Below the pieces are notes generated by a model. It did no database searches and was not told the origin of the DNA. It saw nothing but the letters and a program-made list of their open reading frames with translations. From Candidatus Bipolaricaulota bacterium (GTDB lineage Bacteria > Bipolaricaulota > Bipolaricaulia > M55B111): a DNA stretch of 38,316 nucleotides. Shown here piece after piece: positions 23,333-31,246 of this stretch; the first letter of the stretch is position 1, and every line of letters starts with the position of its first letter. Made by a program: the position numbers and the translations under genes. The stretch is from the NCBI GenBank assembly GCA_018334615.1, contig JAGXLP010000002.1:1-38316 (forward strand). The letters are read 5' to 3'.

Positions 23333-23902
23333 ATGTCAAAGGTGGGAAAGGCGCCAATTGATATACCCGAGGAAGTAGAGGTAACCGTTAGAGATGATGC
23401 CGTAGAAGTGAAAGGGAATAACGGTCTCGAATTTGCACAGGAATACGATTCTGACTTTGTTGCTATAGATATAGAAGACGATCATGTTGTCGTAAAGCGT
23501 AAAGGTGATCGCAAAGAATACCGAGAGAAGCATGGACTCTACCGAAGTTTGGTTGCAAACATGATAGAAGGGTTGGTTAATCCTTTTGAAAAGACTCTGG
23601 TCTTAGAGGGACTGGGTTACAGAGTTAGGGAGCAAGGTAATGATTTGGTGTTCGAGCTAGGTTATTCTCACCCCATAGACTACGATTTACCCGAACACAT
23701 TGAGGCTGAGGTAGAGAACAACGATCAAGTTACTATTAAGGGCCCCGACAAACAAGAGGTTGGTCAGGTGGCTGCTGATATTAGAAGTCTCCGACCGCCC
23801 GAGCCTTATAAAGGAAAAGGGATTAGGTATAAAGGGGAAGAAATTATCAGGAAGGAAGGGAAATTGTCGGGTGGAGAGGAAGCTGAGATCGGTAGCAGTT
23901 AA
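23333..23902 (+). CDS. rplF: 50S ribosomal protein L6
   Basis: L6 lies near the sarcin-ricin loop and factor site. The 189-residue product has two similar domains: MSKVGKAPIDIPEEVEV at the start, and the conserved GKGIRYKGEEIIRKEGK near the end. It carries an extra acidic/serine C-terminal tail (GGEEAEIGSS) and is unusually Asp/Glu-rich through the body. GAGGTGAT precedes the ATG. Confidence 0.97.
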   Translation: MSKVGKAPIDIPEEVEVTVRDDAVEVKGNNGLEFAQEYDSDFVAIDIEDDHVVVKRKGDRKEYREKHGLYRSLVANMIEGLVNPFEKTLVLEGLGYRVREQGNDLVFELGYSHPIDYDLPEHIEAEVENNDQVTIKGPDKQEVGQVAADIRSLRPPEPYKGKGIRYKGEEIIRKEGKLSGGEEAEIGSS

Positions 23903-23952
23903 ACTTACTTATCTGGTTCCGGGTGAATTTAAAATCTAGGAGGATTACAGTA

Positions 23953-24315
23953 GTGCCAAAAGTCGATAGAGAAAGCAAGAGAAAGATAAGGCATAAAAGG
24001 ATTAGAAGAAATATCAGAGGGACTTCCAGGAAACCCAGGGTTTACGTCAAAAAATCGAATAGACATATTTATGCTCAGGCAATTGACGATATCAACGGGG
24101 ACACAATTGCTGCCGCGTCCAGTTTAAGTCCGGACCTTGAGGAAGAGGTAGGAAATGCTACGATCGAGACCGCAAAAAAGGTAGGCTCTTTATTAGCTTC
24201 AAAATTGGTTGAAAAGGGACACAGGGAAGTAGTATTTGATCGTGGTGGTTACCCGTATCATGGGAAGGTCAAGGAACTGGCTGATCAGATGAGAGAGGAG
24301 GGACTCGAGTTTTAG
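23953..24315 (+). CDS. rplR: 50S ribosomal protein L18
   Basis: L18 binds 5S rRNA. I choose GTG 23953, 9 bases after AGGAGG (23938-23943), giving 120 residues that begin PKVDRESKRKIRHKRIRR as the family does; an in-frame ATG 30 bases upstream contains that ribosome-binding site. Conserved downstream: RPR-type KPRVYVKKSNRHIYAQ and FDRGGYPYHGKVKELAD. Confidence 0.95.
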   Translation: MPKVDRESKRKIRHKRIRRNIRGTSRKPRVYVKKSNRHIYAQAIDDINGDTIAAASSLSPDLEEEVGNATIETAKKVGSLLASKLVEKGHREVVFDRGGYPYHGKVKELADQMREEGLEF

Positions 24316-24317
24316 TT

Positions 24318-24830
24318 ATGCCAAGAAATAATAGAAGGAAAGATGAATTTGATGATAACGTCATTGATATAAGCCGGGTCAGTAAGGTAACAAAGGGAGG
24401 TAGAAATTTAAGGTTCCGGGTTCTGGTGGCTGCTGGTAATTATGAGGGAAGGATAGGTGTAGGGTCAGGTAATACGGATGAAATACCTCAAGCTATCGGA
24501 CAGGCCGTGAGGGACGCGAAAAAACATCTGGTGACGGTACCAATCGTGAACGGAACTATCCCTCATGAAATTACTGGAGAATTTAAAGCGGGCAAAGTTA
24601 TACTAAAACCTGCTTATAGGGGAACTGGAATAATTGCCGGGGACGTCGTTGGCACTATCTGCCGATTGGCGGGACTGGATAATATATTGACGAAATCAAT
24701 AGGAACGAATAACCCCATGACTCTGGCTAAAGCGGTCACAGAAGGATTTAGCCGGTTGAAGACGCCTGAAGAAGCAGCCAGTCTCAGGGGAAAAGACCTC
24801 GAAGATCTCGAGGAGGCTTTTCAGAAATGA
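24318..24830 (+). CDS. rpsE: 30S ribosomal protein S5
   Basis: S5 shapes the mRNA entry and supports fidelity. The 170 residues include the N-terminal double-strand RNA-binding domain (KGGRNLRFRVLVAAGNYEGRIG), GSGNTDEIPQAI, and the C-terminal RGTGIIAGDVVGTICRLAG with SIGTNNPMTLAKAV. Its stop overlaps the rplO ATG (ATGA), leaving no room for rpmD (L30), which usually lies between these two genes. Confidence 0.98.
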   Translation: MPRNNRRKDEFDDNVIDISRVSKVTKGGRNLRFRVLVAAGNYEGRIGVGSGNTDEIPQAIGQAVRDAKKHLVTVPIVNGTIPHEITGEFKAGKVILKPAYRGTGIIAGDVVGTICRLAGLDNILTKSIGTNNPMTLAKAVTEGFSRLKTPEEAASLRGKDLEDLEEAFQK

Positions 24831-25285
24831 AAAAATTAGAGGACCTGAAGCCCACAGAAGGAAGCAGGCAAGGGAAAAGCCGCCTGGGTAGGGGATACGG
24901 ATCGGGAAAAGGCGGTCATGAGTCCGGACGAGGAACGAAAGGACAAAATGCCCGAAGCGGGGGAAAGACGAAAGTCGGTTTCGAGGGAGGCCAGACCCCG
25001 ATATGGAGGAGATTTCCCAAAATAGGCTTTTCCAATCCAAACAAAAAGGACCTCGAATGGATAAACGTCCATCAGTTAAACAGGTATTCGGATGGAGAAG
25101 TCGTTGACCGTGCCCGATTAAAGGCGGATGGTCTTATTGGCACTGTAAAAGATGGTCTGAAGATTCTGGGTGACGGAGAACTGACGAAGGAGTTAACAGT
25201 CAAAGCCGACCAGTTTAGTTCCGGAGCAAGGAAAAAGATCGAGGAAGCTGGTGGCAATTGCGAAGTAATTGGCAAAGAAGAGTGA
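24827..25285 (+). CDS. rplO: 50S ribosomal protein L15
   Basis: Late 50S assembly protein. The 152-residue product has the conserved glycine-rich N-terminus RLGRGYGSGKGGHESGRGTK and FEGGQTPIWRRFPKIGF, then the C-terminal globular domain with VNVxxLNR-like INVHQLNRYSDGEV. It is coupled to rpsE by a 4-base overlap and is followed 6 bases later by secY. Confidence 0.97.
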   Translation: MKKLEDLKPTEGSRQGKSRLGRGYGSGKGGHESGRGTKGQNARSGGKTKVGFEGGQTPIWRRFPKIGFSNPNKKDLEWINVHQLNRYSDGEVVDRARLKADGLIGTVKDGLKILGDGELTKELTVKADQFSSGARKKIEEAGGNCEVIGKEE

Positions 25286-25291
25286 TTTCCC

Positions 25292-26587
25292 GTGCTTAAT
25301 CAGCTGGCCAGCATACTAAAGATACCTGAACTAAGGAAGCGTATTTTGTTTACGCTGGGGGCCATCGCGATATTTCGTGCAGGCACGCATATCCCTATTC
25401 CGGGGATAAATCCCGAAGCTCTGGCCCGACTTTTCGAACAGAGCGGGGGAAATATTCTTCAATATTTGAATATGTTTACCGGGGGAGCACTTGGGCGAGG
25501 GACCCTTTTTGGTCTTGGAATAACTCCTTACATTAATGCTTCAATTATTATGAGTCTCTTAACTGCCGTAGTCCCGAAGTTAAAAGAGTTACAGCAACAG
25601 GGTCGAGAGGGTAAAAGGGTTATTACAAAATATACGAGGTACGGGACTCTGGCAATTGCATTTATCCAATCCTATGGCTGGAGTTTTTTCCTGGTTAGGC
25701 AGGGTATGATTGAAGGCTCCGTCGTGTTATTTTTTATTACCGCTGTTTTGTCCATGACTACAGGTACGGTTTTCTTGATGTGGCTTGGAGAGAGAATTAC
25801 GGAAAATGGTATAGGAAACGGAATTTCCGTACTAATCATGGCAGGGATTATGGCACGATTTCCCAGTCAGTTGTATAGTACCTGGATAGAGGTTAATGCC
25901 GGAACCGTCAGTCCTATCTGGGGATTGATACTTATCGCTGTTTTCATCGCTGTTATAGCCGGAGTTGTTATCGTCCAGCAAGGACGAAGAAAGATTCGGA
26001 TTCAATATGCCAAGAGGACCGCGGGTAGAAAAGTTTATGGTGGGCATACCAGTCATTTACCCATCAAGGTAAATCAGGGTGGAGTGATACCGATCATATT
26101 TGCTTCAGTTTTGCTATCACTTCCAATGACCGTAGCCCAGTGGGCACCCGGACTGTCCTGGATGACCCAGTGGGTCCAGAGAGGCAGTATACCTTATTTG
26201 CTTGCCTACGTACTTTTGATAATTTTCTTTACGTATTTCTATAGTGCGATAATCTTTGACCCGAATGACGTGGCAAAGAACTTGAAAGAGTCCGGTGGTT
26301 TTATCCCCGGGGTTCGGCCTGGAGAATCTACGGTTGAATACATTCGATCTATACTCAATAGATTATTGTTGGTTGGAGCCATGTTCCTGGGTGCAATTGC
26401 TGTATTACCCTACGTTTTTACCGCTGTCAGTGGTTTAACTTCGTTCTGGCTTGGCGGTACCTCAGTCTTGATCGTGGTCGGAGTTGGGCTGGATGTCTTG
26501 ATGCAGATTGAATCCCACATGGTCATGCGTCATTACGATAGCTTAACAGAAGCCGGTGGTTCCGCGCTTCTGGGCAGAAGGAGCTAG
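25292..26587 (+). CDS. secY: Preprotein translocase channel subunit SecY
   Basis: Pore of the Sec translocon in the cytoplasmic membrane. The 431 residues predict ten membrane spans. The N-terminal signature LRKRILFTLGAIAIFRAGTHIPIPG, the plug-region GGNILQYLNMFTGGAL, and the cytoplasmic loop ending FIPGVRPGEST are conserved. The start is GTG with AGAGTGA upstream. It is preceded by rplO and followed by adk after 3 bases. SecG is encoded at 35699. Confidence 0.97.
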   Translation: MLNQLASILKIPELRKRILFTLGAIAIFRAGTHIPIPGINPEALARLFEQSGGNILQYLNMFTGGALGRGTLFGLGITPYINASIIMSLLTAVVPKLKELQQQGREGKRVITKYTRYGTLAIAFIQSYGWSFFLVRQGMIEGSVVLFFITAVLSMTTGTVFLMWLGERITENGIGNGISVLIMAGIMARFPSQLYSTWIEVNAGTVSPIWGLILIAVFIAVIAGVVIVQQGRRKIRIQYAKRTAGRKVYGGHTSHLPIKVNQGGVIPIIFASVLLSLPMTVAQWAPGLSWMTQWVQRGSIPYLLAYVLLIIFFTYFYSAIIFDPNDVAKNLKESGGFIPGVRPGESTVEYIRSILNRLLLVGAMFLGAIAVLPYVFTAVSGLTSFWLGGTSVLIVVGVGLDVLMQIESHMVMRHYDSLTEAGGSALLGRRS

Positions 26588-26590
26588 ATA

Positions 26591-27232
26591 ATGTCTGTGG
26601 GCAAGGAAAAGAAACTCAATCTCGTTCTGCTAGGAGGGCCCGGCGCTGGAAAGGGCACTCAGGCCGAGAAGCTCGTGGGAGATGGAAATCTGACTCATAT
26701 TGCGACTGGAGATATCTTGCGAGAGGAAGTTGACAGAGAAACGGATCTTGGCCTCCAGGCAAAGGAGTACATGGAAAAAGGAGAGCTGGTTCCGGACGAC
26801 CTGGTCGTAAATATGGTTGAGAAAAGATTGAACGAGGACAAGGGCTATGTTTTTGATGGGTTCCCCCGGACCGTAAATCAGGCAGAAGAGCTTGATGAAG
26901 TGGTAGATCTGGATCTTGTATTATATATTAAAATCGATCAGGAAGAGGCGGTTAGGAGATTGTCGTCACGGAGGGTTTGCTCGGACTGCGGGAAGATCTA
27001 TAATACGATCTTCAAAAAGCCGAATCGGGAAGGAATATGTGATGAATGTGGGGGCGAGCTATATCAACGTTCTGACGACAAGTCCAGGGTTATTCGGGAT
27101 AGGTTTGATACCTTTTTGGAGGAAACAGCCCCGCTAATTGAATACTACCGGGAAAAGGGATTGTTGGAAGAGGTTGATGGAAAGCGGGAACCTGAGACGA
27201 TAAATAGCGAAATTCAGGAAATTATTAGTTAA
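26591..27232 (+). CDS. adk: Adenylate kinase, zinc-lid form
   Basis: Interconverts ATP + AMP and 2 ADP. The 213-residue product has the P-loop GGPGAGKGT (near residue 16), the AMP-binding THIATGDILRE, and FDGFPRTVNQAEEL. The lid carries four cysteines (CSDC and CDEC, about residues 130 and 150), the structural zinc site common in Gram-positive and thermophilic enzymes. Position secY-adk-map-infA is classical. Confidence 0.97.
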   Translation: MSVGKEKKLNLVLLGGPGAGKGTQAEKLVGDGNLTHIATGDILREEVDRETDLGLQAKEYMEKGELVPDDLVVNMVEKRLNEDKGYVFDGFPRTVNQAEELDEVVDLDLVLYIKIDQEEAVRRLSSRRVCSDCGKIYNTIFKKPNREGICDECGGELYQRSDDKSRVIRDRFDTFLEETAPLIEYYREKGLLEEVDGKREPETINSEIQEIIS

Positions 27233-27243
27233 AGCGATTATTA

Positions 27244-28032
27244 ATGATAAAGATAAAATCCGATTTTGAACTTGAAATTATGAGAGAAAATGCTAGCATT
27301 TTGCGAGGCATTCTGGGTAATGTTGTATCCAGGGTAGAGCCAGGCGTGACTACTCTGGAACTGGACGAGTACGCCGAAGAATTGATAGTAAGCGCTGGTG
27401 CAAAGCCTGCATTCAAAAATTATCGTGGTTTTCCCCATTCTTTGTGTACCTCGTTAAATGAGGAGATAGTTCATGGGATTCCCGGTGAAAGTGTAATCAG
27501 CTCGGGGGACGTACTCTCGCTTGATATAGGAATAGAACGAGAGGGCCTTTTTGCTGATTTTGCCACTACAGTCCCTGTTGATGATGTCGGAAAAAGTAAG
27601 ATGGATCTTATCAATGTAACCAACGAGGCTCTTACAAAAGGTTTAAATAAGGTTATTCCCGGCAATCGTGTTGGCGATGTCTCTCATGCAATTGGTTCAT
27701 ACGTCAATCAGAAAGGGTACTTCGTGGTTAAGGAATTTGTAGGGCACGGAATCGGAAGAGAAATGCATGAGGATCCTCAGATACCGAACTTCGGGGAACC
27801 AGATACGGGGGAAAGGATACACGAGGGTATGGTTTTCTGTATAGAGCCAATGGTCAAACGGGATGAGGAGAAAGTGGAAGTTTTGGACGATGGCTGGACG
27901 ACGGTTACTGCAGGTCGTGAGGTGTCTGCACACTTTGAGGGAATGGTTGCTGCCACTGAGGATGGACCGGAGGTTCTTGTAAGGGGTGGTTTACAAAGGC
28001 CATGGCAGAAAAAGAAGACGATGACATCATAA
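27244..28032 (+). CDS. map: Methionine aminopeptidase type I
   Basis: Removes initiator methionine from nascent chains using a two-metal site. The 262-residue protein has the metal ligands in order: LDIG (Asp), ADFATT (Asp), VGHGIGREMHEDP (His), IEPM (Glu) and HFEGMV (Glu). The first part is typical (IKIKSDFELEIMREN). Its 3' end runs 31 bases into infA and adds a basic tail (QRPWQKKKTMTS), so the last ~10 residues are read from the infA start region. Confidence 0.96.
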   Translation: MIKIKSDFELEIMRENASILRGILGNVVSRVEPGVTTLELDEYAEELIVSAGAKPAFKNYRGFPHSLCTSLNEEIVHGIPGESVISSGDVLSLDIGIEREGLFADFATTVPVDDVGKSKMDLINVTNEALTKGLNKVIPGNRVGDVSHAIGSYVNQKGYFVVKEFVGHGIGREMHEDPQIPNFGEPDTGERIHEGMVFCIEPMVKRDEEKVEVLDDGWTTVTAGREVSAHFEGMVAATEDGPEVLVRGGLQRPWQKKKTMTS

Positions 28033-28229
28033 GAAAACGAGGCGAGATTATCGAAGCTTTGCCGGACTCGATGTTTAAGGTTGAACTAGATAATGGCCAC
28101 GAGGCAATATGTCATATCTCCGGTAAGATAAGAAAGCACTTTATTAGGATTGTTCCGGGGGACAGAGTTTTGGTAGAGTTTTCACCCCATGATTTAAGCA
28201 AAGGTAGGATTGTCTACCGTGAATCCTGA
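28002..28229 (+). CDS. infA: Translation initiation factor IF-1
   Basis: S1/OB-fold factor that blocks the A site during initiation. The 75 residues show IIEALPDSMFKVELDNGH, CHISGKIRKHFIRIVPGDRV and SPHDLSKGRIVYR, all conserved. An acidic leader (AEKEDDDII) precedes the fold. Its ATG lies inside the map coding end, in another frame, implying translational coupling. Confidence 0.96.
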   Translation: MAEKEDDDIIRKRGEIIEALPDSMFKVELDNGHEAICHISGKIRKHFIRIVPGDRVLVEFSPHDLSKGRIVYRES

Positions 28230-28246
28230 TTCGTGAGGGGGTACCC

Positions 28247-28360
28247 ATGAAGGTTAGAAGTTCAGTAAAGAAGATATGTGACGATTGTAAAATCATAAAG
28301 CGTAATGGTCGGGTAGAAGTTATATGCAAGAACCCAAAGCACAGGCAGCGCCAGGGTTAA
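28247..28360 (+). CDS. rpmJ: 50S ribosomal protein L36 (zinc type)
   Basis: A 37-residue protein beginning MKVRSSVKKICDDCKIIKR and ending in NPKHRQRQG. It has the C-x2-C-x12-C-x4-H zinc ligand pattern of the C+ form of L36. ATG 28247 is preceded by GAGGGGG. Position between infA and rpsM is exactly as expected. Confidence 0.97.
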   Translation: MKVRSSVKKICDDCKIIKRNGRVEVICKNPKHRQRQG

Positions 28361-28382
28361 CTAAAACAATAGGTGATCAAGG

Positions 28383-28742
28383 ATGCCAAGGTTAGCAGGT
28401 GTGGATATTCCGGAAGATAAGAAGGTTAAAATTTCCCTTACTTACATCAAGGGTATTGGTGGCAGTCGGGCAAAAAAAGTTGCAGAGAAATCGGGTGTAG
28501 ATCCCGATGAGTTTGTTCACGAACTTACCGAAGCGGATGTGGCTAAACTTAGAAACGCTATTGACGAATATCGTGTAGAAGGTGATCTCGAACGGAAGGT
28601 CGAAGCAGATATTCAGAGATTAAAAGATATCGATTGTTACCGAGGAGAACGACATAAGGTTGGTTTACCAGTTCACGGCCAAAAGACCCAGTCCAATGCG
28701 AGAACTTGGAAAGGTCCAAGGGAAGCGAAGGCAGGCAAGTAA
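28383..28742 (+). CDS. rpsM: 30S ribosomal protein S13
   Basis: Head protein forming bridges B1a/B1b. The 119 residues include MPRLAGVDIPEDKKVKISLTYI(…), GIGGSRAKKVAEKSGVD, YRGERHKVGLPVHGQKT and the C-terminal NARTWKGPREAKAGK tail that reaches toward the tRNA sites; a Trp replaces the usual basic residue in NART(R/K)KG. AGGTGAT precedes the ATG. Confidence 0.97.
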   Translation: MPRLAGVDIPEDKKVKISLTYIKGIGGSRAKKVAEKSGVDPDEFVHELTEADVAKLRNAIDEYRVEGDLERKVEADIQRLKDIDCYRGERHKVGLPVHGQKTQSNARTWKGPREAKAGK

Positions 28743-28768
28743 GGGCTATGAAACGGGGAGAGATTTAA

Positions 28769-29104
28769 TTGGCACGAAAACAGATTGAGCTAAATAAGGC
28801 GCGAGTTCATGTAAATGCTTCTTTTAATAACACTATATTGACGCTCACTGATACCGATGGGGATGTAATTTCCTGGGTTACTCCGGGAGCAGTTGGATTT
28901 AAGGGATCTAGAAAAGGAACTCCTTATGCTGCCCAGGTAGCTGCGGAAAACCTGGTTGAACAATTACGAGATTATGGAGTTAAATCAGTTATTGTAACGG
29001 TAAAAGGGACTGGTTCCGGAAGAAATTCCGTTATTCAGACGATTGAGGGGGCTGGCATAGAGGTTACGAAAGTCTCGAACATTACCCCGCGGGCCCATAG
29101 TTAA
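28769..29104 (+). CDS. rpsK: 30S ribosomal protein S11, C-terminally truncated
   Basis: Platform protein next to the mRNA 3' region. It has 111 residues from a TTG start behind GGGGAGAG. The core is intact: VHVNASFNNTILTLTDTDG, GFKGSRKGTPYAAQ and VTVKGTGSGRNSVIQTI. The chain ends NITPRAHS. Most bacterial S11 proteins are near 129 residues and continue at this point with HNGCRPPKKRRV-like sequence, whose Asn-Gly carries isoaspartate in E. coli. Here the stop replaces everything from that Gly onward. The stop (29102-29104) is followed by the rpsD ribosome-binding site. Confidence 0.96.
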   Translation: MARKQIELNKARVHVNASFNNTILTLTDTDGDVISWVTPGAVGFKGSRKGTPYAAQVAAENLVEQLRDYGVKSVIVTVKGTGSGRNSVIQTIEGAGIEVTKVSNITPRAHS

Positions 29105-29122
29105 AAGGAGGGTATTGACAAA

Positions 29123-29746
29123 ATGGGAAGAGATACCAAAGCTAAATGTAAGAAATGTAGACGTGAAGGGTCAAAGCTTTTTCTAAAAGGGGAAAAGTGT
29201 TATTCGGATAAATGCCCGTTAACTAGAAAATCCTATCCTCCTGGTGAGGCAGGGGAAAGTAGGTCCCGTTGGTCACAGTACAGAATAAGGTTGCGGGAAA
29301 AACAGAAAGCTCGACGTATTTATGGTTTGCGGGAAGAGCAGTTCAGGAAGTATTTTGAACAGTCGAAATCAGGCAAAGAAGTCACCGGAGAAGCCCTTCT
29401 GAGGAAACTGGAGAAAAGGCTGGATAACGTCCTCTACAGAAGTGGATTGGCCCAATCTCGCGACCAGGCACGACAGTTAATAAACCACGGGCACATTGAG
29501 GTAAATGGTCGTTCGGTTGATATCCCCTCGTATATGACTGAAGAGGGGGATGTAGTGGCGTTTAAGGAAAATTCGAGGAGTAAAGAAGGACTGCGGAGTC
29601 TGATGAACGAAGATAGCGTCCGTATTCCGCCTTGGATTGACTTAGAGCCCGATAATATGAGAGCTTCTGTCTTATCCGAACCCGCTATTGATGATGTGGA
29701 AGAATCGCTTCAAGTTAACCGGATTGTAGAATTCTACTCTCGATAA
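29123..29746 (+). CDS. rpsD: 30S ribosomal protein S4 (zinc-finger type)
   Basis: Primary 16S binder and fidelity protein. The 207-residue form has an N-terminal four-Cys zinc site (CKKC, then C and C within about 24 residues), the conserved SRWSQYRIRLREKQKARRIYG, and the S4 domain RLDNVLYRSGLAQSRDQARQLINHGHIEVNG. AAAGGAGGG lies about 10 bases before the ATG. It precedes rpoA as usual. Confidence 0.97.
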   Translation: MGRDTKAKCKKCRREGSKLFLKGEKCYSDKCPLTRKSYPPGEAGESRSRWSQYRIRLREKQKARRIYGLREEQFRKYFEQSKSGKEVTGEALLRKLEKRLDNVLYRSGLAQSRDQARQLINHGHIEVNGRSVDIPSYMTEEGDVVAFKENSRSKEGLRSLMNEDSVRIPPWIDLEPDNMRASVLSEPAIDDVEESLQVNRIVEFYSR

Positions 29747-29771
29747 AGTTTTTATAGATAGCGGAGGGCTA

Positions 29772-30731
29772 ATGTTAGAATATATTGAACCGGAAGACGT
29801 ACATTTTGAAGAACTGCAAAGTAAATATGGTCGTCTTGTAGTCGGCCCTCTGGAAAGAGGGATGGGAACTACTCTTGGAAATTCCCTGCGACGAGTACTG
29901 ATGTCAATGATACCTGGTGCTGCAGTGACCCGGGTTAGGTTTGATGGGAAGTACCATGAATACGATACTATAGAGGGTGTGCGAGAAGATATCATTGAAA
30001 TTATTATGAATGTCAAGGAGCTTTCTTTACGACTGGATAGGGCGGAAAAGCGGAAGATATATTTGGAAGCAGACGAACCTGGTGAAGTAACCGCTGACGA
30101 TTTGCAGGTGGAATCGGGAATAGAGGTTACCAATCCTGATCACGTTTTAGCCCACCTCTCGGATGGCGCCGAATTGAATATGGAAATGGACGTAGAGGCC
30201 GGCAAAGGATATAGGTCCGCGGATGAAAATAAGGTGGAAGATTCTCCCTTATCAGTGATTCCGATTGATTCGGATTTTTCTTCCATTAGGAATGTAGACT
30301 TTGAAGTCTCCAGGGTTCGCGCCGGGGGTAGAGAGGACTGCGACAGATTGGAGCTCGAGCTGGAGACGGATGGGGGAATTCGACCTGAAGAAGCAGTCGG
30401 CAGGGCGTCGAGGATACTTGCCAGAAGGTACGAGCTGTTTTCTAACCTGCCCGAACATCCTTTTGGGGAGTTGGGGACGTTGCAGGAAGTGGAAGAAGAG
30501 GTTCCGGAGGAGTTCGAGGAACGACTTGAAGACCTTGGGTTCAACCAACGTGCCTGTAACCTTCTTCAGGAAAAGGGCGTAGACACCTTGGAAGATTTAT
30601 TAGAACAGACGTCTGATAAGTTGCTTGATATTCACGGTTTTGGGAGTAAAACATTGCAAAAGGTAGAGGAGAAACTGGACGAACTTGGTTATGCTTTGGT
30701 TGATAAGGAGGAAGATGACGATGGATCATAA
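29772..30731 (+). CDS. rpoA: DNA-directed RNA polymerase subunit alpha
   Basis: Assembly platform and promoter UP-element/activator contact subunit of RNA polymerase. The 319 residues comprise the N-terminal dimerisation domain (GPLERGMGTTLGNSLRRVLMSMIPGAAVT) and the C-terminal domain (NQRACNLLQEKGVDTLEDLLEQ, GFGSKTLQKVEEKL), with the DNA-contacting Arg, Asn, Gly and Lys positions kept. The tail is strongly acidic (DKEEDDDGS). GCGGAGGG precedes the ATG. It overlaps rplQ by 11 bases. Confidence 0.97.
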   Translation: MLEYIEPEDVHFEELQSKYGRLVVGPLERGMGTTLGNSLRRVLMSMIPGAAVTRVRFDGKYHEYDTIEGVREDIIEIIMNVKELSLRLDRAEKRKIYLEADEPGEVTADDLQVESGIEVTNPDHVLAHLSDGAELNMEMDVEAGKGYRSADENKVEDSPLSVIPIDSDFSSIRNVDFEVSRVRAGGREDCDRLELELETDGGIRPEEAVGRASRILARRYELFSNLPEHPFGELGTLQEVEEEVPEEFEERLEDLGFNQRACNLLQEKGVDTLEDLLEQTSDKLLDIHGFGSKTLQKVEEKLDELGYALVDKEEDDDGS

Positions 30732-31071
30732 AACAAAAGGTTGGAATCTTGCCAAGTCTAGCCACCAGAAGAGTATGCTCGCTAATTTGGTAAAGGATCT
30801 CATTCGACATGGAAAGGTTGATACCACCGTTACGAAGGCAAAAGAAGCCAGTCGATTCGCCGATAGGATGGTTACTCTGGCAAAGAAGGGAGACGGTCAG
30901 GCCAGAAGGAAAGCATTTAGTTTCCTCAACGATAAGAAGGCAGTTTCAAAGCTATTTGAAGAAGTTGCAAACGGTTATGAAGATAGGCAGGGTGGTTATA
31001 CGCGAGTATTACGACTGCCTCCAAGACGGGGAGATGGAGCAGAGATGGCCCGGCTTACTTTTGTCGAATAA
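30721..31071 (+). CDS. rplQ: 50S ribosomal protein L17
   Basis: Tunnel-exit 50S protein. From ATG 30721, 9 bases after AAGGAGG (30705-30711), the product is 116 residues: GWNLAKSSHQKSMLANLVKDL, GKVDTTVTKAKEASRFADRM and the closing GGYTRVLRLPPRRGDGAEMARL. An in-frame ATG at 30715 is too close to the ribosome-binding site. Last gene of the ribosomal cluster. Confidence 0.95.
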   Translation: MDHKTKGWNLAKSSHQKSMLANLVKDLIRHGKVDTTVTKAKEASRFADRMVTLAKKGDGQARRKAFSFLNDKKAVSKLFEEVANGYEDRQGGYTRVLRLPPRRGDGAEMARLTFVE

Positions 31072-31111
31072 ATTATTCCGTAAGAAGTAGGATTTTTGAC
31101 GATACCATTTG

Positions 31112-31150
31112 AAAACCCCGCTTTATCAAAGATTAGCGGGGTTTTTCTTT
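31112..31150 (+). terminator. Intrinsic terminator of the ribosomal cluster
   Basis: AAAACCCCGCT (31112-31122) pairs perfectly with AGCGGGGTTTT (31135-31145), 12-base loop, followed by TTTTTCTTTTTTT. It lies 40 bases after rplQ. On the opposite strand the stem is followed by four T, so it may also help stop the minus-strand operon arriving from the right. Nothing else is evident in the 31072-31246 gap. Confidence 0.9.
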
Positions 31151-31246
31151 TTTTATCGCCCTGTTTTTCCTGTCCAAAGCTGAAATTCTAAATAGCTCGA
31201 GATGGTAACTTGGTTATAAAGTTTAGGGTCAAAGAAAAAAAAGAAA

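Noticed and set aside
29094..29112. Alternative frame at the S11 end reading PIVKRRV, like the missing KRRV tail
   Set aside because: The KRRV comes from translating the rpsD ribosome-binding site AAAGGAGGGT; the Asn-Gly-Cys-Arg-Pro part is absent, so a simple frameshift does not restore the tail.
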